A stretch of DNA of 56,538 bases from NCBI GenBank assembly GCA_023266095.1, contig JAHFRV010000011.1, forward strand, positions 19,643-76,180, in the 5' to 3' direction. The notes under the pieces are model-generated. The model ran no database searches. It saw nothing but the letters and a program-made list of their open reading frames with translations, and had not been told where the DNA came from. The position numbers were made by a program, and so were the translations under genes. The stretch is from Gammaproteobacteria bacterium. Its GTDB lineage: Bacteria > Pseudomonadota > Gammaproteobacteria > DRLM01. Below, one piece after another: positions 48,662 through 56,538 of the stretch (positions are counted from its first letter, which is position 1; the number at the start of each line of letters is the position of its first letter).

Positions 48662-49600
48662 ATGCAGATCCAGCTTGCCAATCCCCGCGGTTTTTGCGCC
48701 GGCGTCGACCGGGCCATCAATATCGTCGAGCGCGCCCTCGAATTGTTCGGCGCACCGGTCTACGTGCGGCACGAGGTGGTGCACAACAAATTCGTAGTGG
48801 AGGGGCTGCGCGCCAAGGGTGTGGTGTTCGTCAATGAATTGGACGAGGTGCCCGACGATCAAATCGTGATCTTCAGCGCCCACGGTGTTTCCAAGGCGGT
48901 GCGCGACGAGGCGGCACGGCGCGGCTTGAAAGTGTTCGACGCCACCTGCCCGTTGGTGACCAAAGTCCATCTCGAAGTGGAGCGCCACCGCCGCGCCGGC
49001 CAGGAGTGCATCCTCATCGGTCATGCCGGTCATCCCGAGGTGGAGGGCACCATGGGCCAGTGGGGAAAAACCGCCGGCGGCGGTGAGATGTATTTGGTGC
49101 AGGACGTCGATGATGCCCGCATGCTGGAAGTCCGCGATCCCGAGAATATCGCCTTCGTCACCCAGACCACTCTCTCGGTGGACGACACCGCCGCGGTGAT
49201 CGAGGTGTTGCGTGCGCGGTTTCCCCGTATCATCGGTCCGCGCAAGGACGACATCTGCTACGCCACCCAAAACCGGCAGGACGCGGTGAAGGCGCTGGCC
49301 GATCAATGCGACGTGATGCTGGTGGTGGGTTCGCCCAGCAGCTCCAATTCCAATCGCCTGCGCGAGCTGGCGACCAAACGCGGAGTGGCGGCCTATCTCA
49401 TCGACGGCGCCGAGGAAATCCAGGCGGCCTGGCTGGAAGGGAAGCAGTCCATCGGCGTCACCGCCGGCGCCTCGGCGCCCGAGGTGCTGGTGCAGGAGGT
49501 GATCGCCAGACTGGAAAGTCTGGGCGCCGCCCCCGCCCGCGAGATGAGCGGCCGCGCCGAGACCATCGTGTTTTCACTGCCGAAAGAGCTGAGCGCCTGA
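48662..49600 (+). CDS. ispH: 4-hydroxy-3-methylbut-2-enyl diphosphate reductase
   Basis: 312 residues. The three cluster cysteines are in GFCAGV (Cys12), ATCPLV (Cys96) and DICYAT (near 199). It produces isopentenyl and dimethylallyl diphosphate in the MEP pathway, feeding IspB and quinone synthesis. Usually cotranscribed with lspA, but here separated from it by 467 bases of structured repeats. Confidence 0.97.
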   Translation: MQIQLANPRGFCAGVDRAINIVERALELFGAPVYVRHEVVHNKFVVEGLRAKGVVFVNELDEVPDDQIVIFSAHGVSKAVRDEAARRGLKVFDATCPLVTKVHLEVERHRRAGQECILIGHAGHPEVEGTMGQWGKTAGGGEMYLVQDVDDARMLEVRDPENIAFVTQTTLSVDDTAAVIEVLRARFPRIIGPRKDDICYATQNRQDAVKALADQCDVMLVVGSPSSSNSNRLRELATKRGVAAYLIDGAEEIQAAWLEGKQSIGVTAGASAPEVLVQEVIARLESLGAAPAREMSGRAETIVFSLPKELSA

Positions 49601-49745
49601 GACGGTGTTTCAGCTTTTAAGAACCCATTCAAAATGGCGCTGAAGCGCGCACTGCGGCCTTAAACACCACGACGTAACTCGTAGCGTGCGCAGCGCGCAT
49701 GAACCCACGGTGGTTTCGCCCACCCAGCGTACGCGACTTCGGTTT

Positions 49746-50213
49746 TTACCAGCAGCCGCCGGCGCCGGCATCGCGCACATTGGTGGAGAAGATGCGGAAG
49801 GTACCGCAAGTAATGTCGGAGACTTGCACACCGACTGGGGCGGCGCTCACTTTGAAGCAGGGCACGGGGCCGCCGTCACAGCTGCTTTCTGTGCGCACTG
49901 AGTATATGGCGTTTGAGCAAGAAGCTAGCGGTGAGCCATCTTTGCCGAAACAGGGGGTAATGGTTGAGTAACCTAGTTCGGTCATATCATTAGCGTAACG
50001 ACGATTGCCGGCATAAAACCGTTCCTGCTGCGTGGCGGTGTCCAGCAGGACGCTTTTCGCTACGCTGCGATTAGCCTTGCTCAGGTAGCTGCTGTAGCTG
50101 GCATAAGACACGGTGGCCACGATGCCCAATATCGTCAGCACGATAATCAACTCGATCAAGGTGATGCCGGCGGCGCGGCGCGGCGCGGCGGCGCGGCTTG
50201 GAAAACGTTTCAT
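49746..50213 (-). CDS. pilE: Type IV minor pilin PilE
   Basis: 155 residues with a basic leader ending in AAG, then ITLIELIIVLTILGIVA (Ile instead of the usual Phe at +1, Glu5 present). Several cysteines near the C-terminus (SCDGGPVPC, GGCW) suggest a disulfide loop. It is processed by PilD and helps prime pilus assembly. The start overlaps pilX by 4 bp. Confidence 0.88.
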   Translation of the reverse strand: MKRFPSRAAAPRRAAGITLIELIIVLTILGIVATVSYASYSSYLSKANRSVAKSVLLDTATQQERFYAGNRRYANDMTELGYSTITPCFGKDGSPLASCSNAIYSVRTESSCDGGPVPCFKVSAAPVGVQVSDITCGTFRIFSTNVRDAGAGGCW

Positions 50214-50977
50214 GAATTGATCTCCACGTAGCCCACCCGGCGGAATTCCGTGTAGTTATCCGGGTTGCAGGGCTGACCCGCTCCCCCTAGGCAAGTGCCA
50301 GGGCGGAGCGGAGCGTCGCTGCCGAGATTCACCTGGATTTGCCCCCAATTTACCAGCATGACATAGGTGGATTGGACGATGCGCGCTGCACCTTGTCCAT
50401 CACTGCCATAGCCCCAAACCTCGTAGGTGAAGGTGGACATAACATCGGCAGCGGCGCCGGCATTGTTACAAGGTCCGCCCGGGCCAACCAAGGTACAGCC
50501 GCGATACACCACCGCATAACGGCCGCCCCCCGGTGCCGCGGCGCCGAAACCATTGGCCCAGGTATTTGCTGTCTGGGGATTAGCGCCCGCAGGTAAGGCG
50601 GAATTAGACGCAGGGTTGGTTGGGTCTGTATTATAAAATTGATCATTGGGTGCCCAAGTGAAGTTACCTGGCCGACAATTGTTACCATCGGGCAGTGCTC
50701 GTTGGCCCTGGGGGGTTGTGGGGGGTCCCGCCACAGCGTTACAGGTATTCTGAATGATCGCCTGTTCCCCCGCGATTAATGCCGCCTCCGCTTGCGTGTA
50801 GGCGCTGGTTTGAAGTGCGCTGTTGGCGGCCATCAGCCATTCCAGGCGGGAGCTGTTCATCACCGCGACGCCGATGAGGGTGATGGCCACCAGCATCATC
50901 ATGCTGACCACCAGCGCGACGCCGCGTTGGTGGCGCGGTGTCGGCGGCGGGGCCGGATGGGTCGAGTCGTTGTTCAT
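50210..50977 (-). CDS. pilX: Type IV pilus minor pilin PilX-like protein
   Basis: 255 residues. QRGVALVVSMMMLVAITLIG is the PilX-type N-terminus (no Glu5). The Asn/Gly/Pro-rich globular part contains cysteines. It lies between pilW and pilE. In Pseudomonas, PilX works with PilV, PilW, PilY1 and PilE at the pilus tip. Confidence 0.85.
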   Translation of the reverse strand: MNNDSTHPAPPPTPRHQRGVALVVSMMMLVAITLIGVAVMNSSRLEWLMAANSALQTSAYTQAEAALIAGEQAIIQNTCNAVAGPPTTPQGQRALPDGNNCRPGNFTWAPNDQFYNTDPTNPASNSALPAGANPQTANTWANGFGAAAPGGGRYAVVYRGCTLVGPGGPCNNAGAAADVMSTFTYEVWGYGSDGQGAARIVQSTYVMLVNWGQIQVNLGSDAPLRPGTCLGGAGQPCNPDNYTEFRRVGYVEINS

Positions 50978-50986
50978 GGCCAGGCC

Positions 50987-51949
50987 TTAATTGCGCAACG
51001 CCACGGTGGAGGTGAAGAGCTGGCGGCGATAGTTGTCATTCGGTTGGAAATTGGGGACATCGCCCATGACATAGGTGTTGTTGTTGACATAACCCGCTTC
51101 CGGACACTCATCCCGTACCAGTATCCAGAAACGCACTGAGACGACATTATTCCAGTTGCCCACAGCAACAGCAACAGCATTGGCATTGACATATTGGTTC
51201 ACTGAGCGATCGCCATTGATGTCAATGCCGAACTGAAATTGCAGCCGCTCCACGCCCAAAACCAAGCCTTGTCGAGCTGGCTGGCCGTTACCGTCCAAGG
51301 ATACCTGCACCAATTCCGGCACGCTGCCAGCGCAACTGATGCTGCCGGAGAAGTTACGTACATAATACGCATGGGCTATGACCGCATGGTCGCTAAAAAT
51401 GGCCGCCGCACCACCGGCGGGGTTGCCCTGAGCAAGATTAGTCTGTATCGGCGCCGGCGCGGTGCGGATATAAAGGCGTTGCGGGGCGGCGGCGATGGCA
51501 GCGGCAGTGGCAGTGGCGGGATTGGGGTCGGCGTAACGTACCGCGAGGATATCGCCACTGTTGGCTAATCGGTTGGTGATGCAAGCGTAGCCGTTGCCGT
51601 CATTGAATCCGAAGATGCCCTCCGTGACCATGCTGCCCCAGGTGGTGTCGCCGGTGGCGCAAGTGCCATTCGGCGCCACTGCGCCGTTGGGCGCCGCGGC
51701 ACGCATATTGGTCAGTCCCCAATACCCCGCGCGGCGGACATCCTGGGTGATGGCGTCCACCGCGTAACGCCCTGTGTCTTGCAGACGGGCCAGGCTGCTT
51801 TGAATATCGTAGCTGTGTTTGGCGGCGCTGTAGATTTGACCGATGCCGGCGATCACCAATAACCCCAGGGTGATGGTGACCAGCAATTCAACGAGGGTGA
51901 AACCGCGCTGGCGGGGATGAGATAGAATGGGGCGGCGAGCGGCGTGCAT
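50987..51949 (-). CDS. pilW: Type IV pilus minor pilin PilW-like protein
   Basis: 320 residues. The prepilin signal QRGFTLVELLVTITLGLLVI has Glu5. ALARLQDTGRYAVDAITQDV-like sequence follows, the usual PilW pattern. The long globular domain is Ala/Asn-rich. It is separated by 9 bases from pilX and 2 bases from pilV. Confidence 0.88.
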   Translation of the reverse strand: MHAARRPILSHPRQRGFTLVELLVTITLGLLVIAGIGQIYSAAKHSYDIQSSLARLQDTGRYAVDAITQDVRRAGYWGLTNMRAAAPNGAVAPNGTCATGDTTWGSMVTEGIFGFNDGNGYACITNRLANSGDILAVRYADPNPATATAAAIAAAPQRLYIRTAPAPIQTNLAQGNPAGGAAAIFSDHAVIAHAYYVRNFSGSISCAGSVPELVQVSLDGNGQPARQGLVLGVERLQFQFGIDINGDRSVNQYVNANAVAVAVGNWNNVVSVRFWILVRDECPEAGYVNNNTYVMGDVPNFQPNDNYRRQLFTSTVALRN

Positions 51950-51951
51950 GT

Positions 51952-52428
51952 TTAGTAGTTGAGGACGAGGGTCTGCGCCGGGCCACGTTCACCCCATATA
52001 ACGGTCACGCGATTGGTTCCGGCATTAGCGGTGATGTCGATGGAGGCATTGGGTAGGACTGGCGTCCCGGAGGCGTCAATCAGTTGCCATAATTGGAAAA
52101 GATCGAAGTTCACCATCTGTTGGGGACCGCAGCCCCCCGGCCCCGAGCAATTTGGATTGGTGGCCGAGCTGCCCGCAGTGATGTTCGCTCCAATATAAAA
52201 TCCCGCACCCGCCTGATTGGCCCGTATCCGCTCAACCACGTCTTGCGCCAAGTGGGAAGCGATGGTGTGATCCTGCGCCTGATTGCTGGCGCGCAGTCCC
52301 GCGAATTGCATTCCGGCCAGCCCCAGCAGGCCGATGCTCACGACCACGACCGTGATCAAGACCTCGAAGAGTGAAAAGCCTCGACAGTCTCGATGGGGCG
52401 GCGCGCTAGTGAATACGTGTTTGTTCAT
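51952..52428 (-). CDS. pilV: Type IV pilus minor pilin PilV
   Basis: 158 residues. The prepilin signal CRGFSLFEVLITVVVVSIGL has Glu5, and the text AGMQFAGLRASNQAQDHTIA is the family's conserved helix. It is the first visible gene of pilV-W-X-E. fimU/fimT-type and pilY1 genes, usually in such clusters, are not here. Confidence 0.9.
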   Translation of the reverse strand: MNKHVFTSAPPHRDCRGFSLFEVLITVVVVSIGLLGLAGMQFAGLRASNQAQDHTIASHLAQDVVERIRANQAGAGFYIGANITAGSSATNPNCSGPGGCGPQQMVNFDLFQLWQLIDASGTPVLPNASIDITANAGTNRVTVIWGERGPAQTLVLNY

Positions 52429-52771
52429 GTGTCGCGATTAGTCTTAAAGTGATTGGCGGCGAACGATGATCACGGTTCGCTCTGTTGTTACAACTAACCT
52501 ATAAAGCGCTGTGCAATACGGCGGCATTGAGCGCCATCCGCGGCGGCGGCATCACAGGTCCTGGGTGTTGAGAGGAGCCTCCATGCCGCTGCCCCAGGCT
52601 TGCTATAGATAGCATTTTTGCGCGACCATGTCACCTCGCCGGAAGCCCGGGTCAGCTTGGCCGGGCTGATCCTCGCCCTGATTCGCTACGCGGCCCATAC
52701 CCTCTGTTGCCATGTCTGCCGGGTGCCGGCCGGCTGTTTTGCAAGTTGCGGCGCCGCCGCTGGTTTTACAC
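52429..52771. other. Intergenic region between pilV and thiO
   Basis: 343 bases between divergent genes. It must hold the promoters of pilVWXE and thiO. I found no strong sigma-54 or sigma-70 match, no thiamine riboswitch and no credible gene. Confidence 0.3.
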
Positions 52772-53881
52772 ATGAGTGATTTTATTATTGTAGGCGGCGG
52801 CCTCATCGGTCTGCTGGTGGCCCGTGAGCTGTCCGAGGCCGGCGCGACGGTGGCCGTCGTCGAGCGCGGCGAGCCGGGAAAAGAAGCATCGTGGGCCGGC
52901 GGGGGAATCTTGTCGCCCCTTTATCCGTGGCGCTATCCCGACCCGGTCAACGCCTTGGCCCGCTGGAGCCAGGCCTATTTTCCAGAGCTGGCGGCCACGC
53001 TGGCCGCAGAGACCGGTATCGATCCCGAATGGACCCCCAGCGGTTTGTTGATGCTGGACAGCGGCGAACACGCCGCCGCCCAGGCGTGGGCGGAGCGCTG
53101 GGGCGCGCGGTTCGAGCAGGTGAGTAGTGACGCGCTGATCGAACTCGAACCCGCATTGACGCCACCCGCCGGCCCGGCGCTGTGGTGGCCGGAGCTGGCG
53201 CAGGTGCGTAACCCCCGCTTGTTGCAAGCGCTGGTCCACGGTTTGATGTTGAATAAACGCGTCACTCTCCATTCTGGCCTGGCCGTGACCAGTTTATTGG
53301 ACGAAGGTGACGTGGTACGCGGCGTGCGCACCGCGGAGCGGGTTATGCGGGCCGATGCGGTGGTGGTCGCGGCGGGGGCGTGGAGCGCGGTGCTATTGGG
53401 GCCGGTAGTCGGCGGTTGGGACGTCGCCCCGGTGCGCGGCCAAATGCTGTTATTCAAAACCCCACCCGCTTGGATCCGCCACATCGTGCTGGCGGACGGG
53501 CACTATCTGGTGCCGCGTCGCGACGGACGGGTGTTGGCGGGCAGTACCCTGGAATATGTCGGCTTCGATAAATCCACGACCCCGGCGGCCTATCGGGACT
53601 TGCACGCGGCGGCACTGCGAATGGTGCCGGAACTCGCGGCATGCCCGGTCGAGCGACATTGGGCGGGCCTGCGGCCCGGCAGCCCCGAAGGCGTGCCGAT
53701 GATCGGCGCCCATCCCGCGCGGCGCGGTTTATATGTGAATGCCGGCCATTTCCGCAACGGCGTGGTCACCGGCCCCGCCTCGGCGCGTTTGCTGGCCGAT
53801 CTGTTGTTAGGTCGTCCGGCGGTGGTTGACCCGGCGCCGTTCCGCCCCGGCAGGCTAGCTGAGAGTGGGGCGGGGTCATGA
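52772..53881 (+). CDS. thiO: Glycine oxidase ThiO (FAD-dependent)
   Basis: 369 residues from ATG 52772. FIIVGGGLIGLLVARELSEA is the FAD-binding motif, and ASWAGGGILSPLYPW, GRVLAGSTLEYVGFD and HFRNGVVTGPASA are ThiO/DAO-family signatures. It oxidises glycine to iminoglycine for the thiazole of thiamine. No thiS/thiG are adjacent. The frame extends to 52712 without family residues. Confidence 0.92.
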   Translation: MSDFIIVGGGLIGLLVARELSEAGATVAVVERGEPGKEASWAGGGILSPLYPWRYPDPVNALARWSQAYFPELAATLAAETGIDPEWTPSGLLMLDSGEHAAAQAWAERWGARFEQVSSDALIELEPALTPPAGPALWWPELAQVRNPRLLQALVHGLMLNKRVTLHSGLAVTSLLDEGDVVRGVRTAERVMRADAVVVAAGAWSAVLLGPVVGGWDVAPVRGQMLLFKTPPAWIRHIVLADGHYLVPRRDGRVLAGSTLEYVGFDKSTTPAAYRDLHAAALRMVPELAACPVERHWAGLRPGSPEGVPMIGAHPARRGLYVNAGHFRNGVVTGPASARLLADLLLGRPAVVDPAPFRPGRLAESGAGS

Positions 53882-53947
53882 TGGGGATCGAGGTTTGAAG
53901 GATACGCGCCGGCGCGGTAATCTATTTGTCGACTCACGTAGTAGGGC

Positions 53948-54385
53948 ATGATGCAAAATTTCCCATTAGATCTAGATCAAGTGCGCATGCTGATGCATCA
54001 GCATCACATCTCACCGACCCAGCAGCGAGTCGAGATCGCTCGCGTGCTGTTCGCTCGCCCGCAGCATCTTTCCGCCGAACAAGTGTTCAGCCTGGTCAAT
54101 GAGGAAGTGGCCCTGGTCTCCAAGGCCACGGTCTACAACACCCTGGGCCTGTTTGCCCGCAAGGGGTTGATCCGGGAAGTCATTGTTGATCCCACCAAGG
54201 TGTTCTACGACCCCACTATCGTGCCGCACCATCATTTTTATAACGTCGATACCGGCACACTCGTGGATATTCCCGCCGATGCCGTGGATATCGGTAAACT
54301 GCCTCGGCTTCCCGCCAATACCGTGGCCGCAGGCGTGGAGGTCATCATCCGCGTGCGCGAGACCGCCGCTGCCGAGAAGAAATAA
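53948..54385 (+). CDS. Fur-family regulator, Irr-like
   Basis: 145 residues. The winged helix (ISPTQQRVEIARVLF, HLSAEQVFSLVNEE, SKATVYNTLGLFARKGL) is clear. The dimer domain has PHHHFYNVDTGTLVDIP, very like the Irr proteins of alphaproteobacteria. There are no cysteines, so the structural CxxC zinc site of Fur, Zur and PerR is absent. It likely senses iron through heme or another mechanism; the target genes are not evident. Confidence 0.85.
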   Translation: MMQNFPLDLDQVRMLMHQHHISPTQQRVEIARVLFARPQHLSAEQVFSLVNEEVALVSKATVYNTLGLFARKGLIREVIVDPTKVFYDPTIVPHHHFYNVDTGTLVDIPADAVDIGKLPRLPANTVAAGVEVIIRVRETAAAEKK

Positions 54386-54411
54386 AGCCTAAGCTCACGG
54401 CGCTCTGCCGG

Positions 54412-54441
54412 TTGTGTAAGTCTTTGTGTTTTATTTATACT
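54412..54441 (+). promoter_or_regulatory. Promoter of tRNA-Thr
   Basis: TTGTGT (54412-54417), an 18-bp spacer and TATACT (54436-54441) are followed directly by GCCCCGCC, a GC-rich discriminator typical of stringently controlled stable-RNA promoters. Confidence 0.6.
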
Positions 54442-54519
54442 GCCCCGCCTGCTTAGGTCCTAGGGTGGGTGATTTATGCCTGCGCCATGGCGGAAGGCTA
54501 AAAGAAGTGCGCTGAACCC

Positions 54520-54595
<76 letters not shown>

Positions 54596-54989
54596 AATTT
54601 CAATAAGTTAAGTCGCAGAGCCTTTAAGCCATTTTATTGTGTAGACGCCATGTATACAGTCGGGCGCATGATATTTCAGCCCCTGAGTTTTTTATCCTCG
54701 GGGCTCTATACCAGCATGGACGGCTGTTTGTTTTTTGCCTAATATCAGGCCTCTACTAAGGGTGGGCTTGAGATTTTAGGAAAGTGCCAGATACTACTTA
54801 CAACAACATTCCTCACGCCTCTCCAAGGAAGCGCACCCCCAGGGCATACTTATTTTTACCCATGGCAAGAACTTTAGCCGGCCTTGTAAAAGCCGCTATA
54901 GACGATATAATTCATAGTAACAAAACCCGCCAAGCCTCTACCCTTCGGGGCACGCTCAAACCGGCGGGTTACTTTTTTCTGGGGTAGTG
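54596..54989. other. AT-richer gap after tRNA-Thr, with a terminator-like hairpin
   Basis: 394 bases without a convincing gene; a 67-residue frame at 54784-54987 has no recognisable features. GGGGCTGAAA-like inverted words flank 54680-54705 (CCCCTGAG...CTCGGGG), probably the tRNA terminator. AACCCGCC (54924-54931) pairs with GGCGGGTT (54963-54970) and is followed by ACTTTTTTCT, 20 bases before the Abi gene. Confidence 0.45.
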
Positions 54990-55877
54990 ATGCACTTCAC
55001 TAAACCCCCCAAGACCTTCCAGGAACAGCTTGGCCTTTTAGAATCGCGCGGCATGGTGATTGCCGACCGTGAAAGCGCCACTCATTACCTCAATCATCTT
55101 AACTATTACCGTCTGCGCGGTTATTGGCTGCCATTGGAGGCGAACCCACAAAGCCACCAGTTCAAGCCCGGCACTACCTTTGAAGATGTGCTGAATCTTT
55201 ACATCTTCGACCGGGAGTTACGCCTATTGTTGATTGATGCGATAGAGCGGATTGAAGTTTCACTGCGCACTCAATGGGCATATAACCTTGCCCATCAGCA
55301 TGGCGCACACGCCTACCTTGATTCCCACTTGAGTAAGAACCGCCATTGGCATGAGAGCAACCTTGCGTCTCTAAACAAAGAGCTGGAAAGATCGGATGAG
55401 GTATTCGTTGGCCACTACAACGACACCTACACCCACCCCAATACCCCACCCATTTGGGCAGTGTGCGAAGTGATGTCGCTAGGGCTGCTATCGCGCTGGT
55501 ACAAGAGCCTGAGACCGGCAGACACTCGGGCCGCCATTGCCAAAACCTACCAACTCTCCGACAAGGTGCTGGAAAGTTTCATCGAACACTTGGCTTACAT
55601 CCGCAACGTCTGCGCTCATCACAGCCGTTTGTGGAACCGGCGCATGACCAAGACCATGGAATTGCCGCGCACCAAGCCCCAGGGACTCCATCAAAACTTC
55701 AATCCAGAACAGGATAGAAAACTCTATAACACACTGGTGATGATTGCTTACTTCATGGACTTGATCAGCCCCAATCACCATTGGAAAACGCGCCTCAAAA
55801 CGTTGATCGGCAACCACGCCATCGACACAAAAGCCATGGGCTTCCCAATTGGCTGGCAAGCGCTGCCGGTCTGGTAA
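54990..55877 (+). CDS. Abi family protein (Abi_2, AbiD/AbiF-like)
   Basis: 295 residues from ATG 54990 (GTG directly before it also possible). [20 protein letters not shown] and [17 protein letters not shown] begin the Abi_2 domain; [20 protein letters not shown] and [18 protein letters not shown] are its core. RNVCAH is the Rx4H motif of HEPN-type nucleases, so it probably acts as an RNase in abortive phage infection. It precedes a type III methyltransferase gene by 30 bases; Abi_2 genes often accompany restriction systems. Confidence 0.9.
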   Translation: MHFTKPPKTFQEQLGLLESRGMVIADRESATHYLNHLNYYRLRGYWLPLEANPQSHQFKPGTTFEDVLNLYIFDRELRLLLIDAIERIEVSLRTQWAYNLAHQHGAHAYLDSHLSKNRHWHESNLASLNKELERSDEVFVGHYNDTYTHPNTPPIWAVCEVMSLGLLSRWYKSLRPADTRAAIAKTYQLSDKVLESFIEHLAYIRNVCAHHSRLWNRRMTKTMELPRTKPQGLHQNFNPEQDRKLYNTLVMIAYFMDLISPNHHWKTRLKTLIGNHAIDTKAMGFPIGWQALPVW

Positions 55878-55907
55878 CAATAAACAGAAAGTAGCTGAAA
55901 CAGACTT

Positions 55908-56480
55908 ATGCCCATACTTGATTGGTTGAACAAAGACGAAGCGGTCAAAACCGCCAGACGAGTTCCTTACCGCCTGCTGCAAGGAGTAAAGAGCCTGTCC
56001 TATGGCGACCCGAACAGCGAGAACATGCTGATACAGGGTGACAACCTGGAGGCGCTCAAGGCGCTGCTGCCGCTCTATGCGGGCAAGGTAAAGTGCATCT
56101 ACATCGACCCGCCTTACAACACCAAATCGGCCTTTGAACACTACGACGACAACCTGGAGCACAGCCAGTGGTTGTGCATGATGTACCCACGGCTGGAGCT
56201 GTTGCGGGAGCTGCTGGCAGAAGATGGCAGCATCTGGGTATCTATTGATGATTCAGAGGGAGCGTACTTACGTGTAATGATGGATGAAATATTTGGCAGA
56301 AATAATTTTATTGCCGCTAATGTCTGGCAAAAACGGTATTCAAGGGAAAATCGAGAAGCTATCGGTGACGTACATGAATACATTTACGTATATGCGCTCC
56401 AGCCTAACCTTTTTAAGAAAGGGTCTACGCGGATTAGTGTGGGTGCCAAAATGGGGTTTCATAGAAGTCCAGCCTTATAA
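55908..56480 (+). pseudogene. Type III restriction-modification methyltransferase (mod), interrupted
   Basis: 190 codons to a stop at 56478-56480. The Mod N-terminus is clear: NMLIQGDNLEALKALLPLYA, catalytic CIYIDPPYNT, DDNLEHSQWLCMMYPRLELL, SIWVSIDDSE, and NVWQKRYSRENREAIGDVHE. Type III Mod proteins usually exceed 500 residues. Similarity stops near residue 176, at base 56436, and the last ~14 codons look foreign. The gene is thus disrupted, or split by an intron, at that point. Without interruption it would methylate adenine within the type III recognition site. Confidence 0.8.
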
Positions 56481-56538
56481 TCCCAGTGTTTCCACGTTCT
56501 GGAGGAAGCAAGAAACGTGTTCTGTCTCAGGTGCAGGA
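56437..56538 (+). other. Possible group II intron 5' end (window-truncated)
   Basis: The sequence starting GTGTG matches the group II 5' consensus GUGYG, exactly where Mod similarity ends. Downstream, TGGGGTT pairs with AATCCCA (with one G-U pair), and CACGTT pairs with AACGTG. These are RNA-like stems. The element runs off the window; no reverse transcriptase is visible. It may be another insertion type. Confidence 0.4.

Noticed and set aside
54784-54987. 67-residue gene before the Abi gene
   Set aside because: No ribosome site or recognisable features, and it runs through a terminator-like hairpin.
56400-56538. Open frame in a second phase through the right edge as a separate protein
   Set aside because: It has no start or recognisable family, and the region shows paired stems with a G-U pair, fitting structured RNA better.

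Overview
The window is chromosomal DNA of a gammaproteobacterium. The gene order is typical of that class: ftsY-ftsE-ftsX-rpoH, bioB-F-H-C-D, pilB-C-D-coaE-zapD-yacG, pilS-pilR-pilA, ispB/rplU-rpmA-obg-proB, and rpsT/murJ-ribF-ileS-lspA-ispH followed by minor pilins. The DNA is GC-rich by eye. CcoG and cbb3-like parts point to a respiratory, possibly microaerophilic organism. I cannot name a genus.

Layout. 1-2.5 kb: 3' part of a membrane-anchored spermidine-synthase-like gene. 2.5-7.2 kb: a respiratory accessory region with single-span peptides, a short stand-alone protein resembling the last helices of heme-copper oxidase subunit I, a Cys/His/Met-rich protein, a YtkA/FixH-like lipoprotein, a lipoprotein cytochrome c, a two-span protein and CcoG. 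7.4-10.2 kb: a small lipoprotein, and a TolQ/MotA-type channel protein overlapping a TolR-like protein that carries a VWA domain. 10.3-14.4 kb: operon of two M16 peptidases (one without zinc ligands), rsmD, coaD and a YfhL-type ferredoxin. 14.6-18.4 kb: ftsYEX-rpoH, with a perfect CIRCE operator before rpoH. 18.4-23.0 kb: the biotin operon, with a candidate BirA-controlled promoter. 23.1-26.9 kb: comF, a YfaZ-like porin, a HugZ-like protein, and a Nudix/ThiE fusion. 26.9-36.8 kb: yacG, zapD, coaE and type IV pilus genes pilD, C, B, A, R, S, with a sigma-54 promoter for pilA. 37-49.6 kb: tRNA-Pro and housekeeping genes. 49.7-52.4 kb: minor pilins pilE, X, W, V without pilY1. 52.8-54.4 kb: thiO and an Irr-like Fur-family regulator. 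54.5 kb to the end: tRNA-Thr followed by a likely acquired defence segment (Abi_2 protein, type III methyltransferase). The methyltransferase frame is broken by what may be the 5' end of a group II intron.

The signals most worth follow-up are: modular hairpin repeats whose stems differ in sequence but keep their pairing (upstream of ispH, with a related copy beside pilR); the mini subunit-I respiratory cluster; the TolQ/TolR-VWA pair; CIRCE control of rpoH; and the interrupted mod gene beside tRNA-Thr. No CRISPR array, rRNA or complete insertion sequence was seen.
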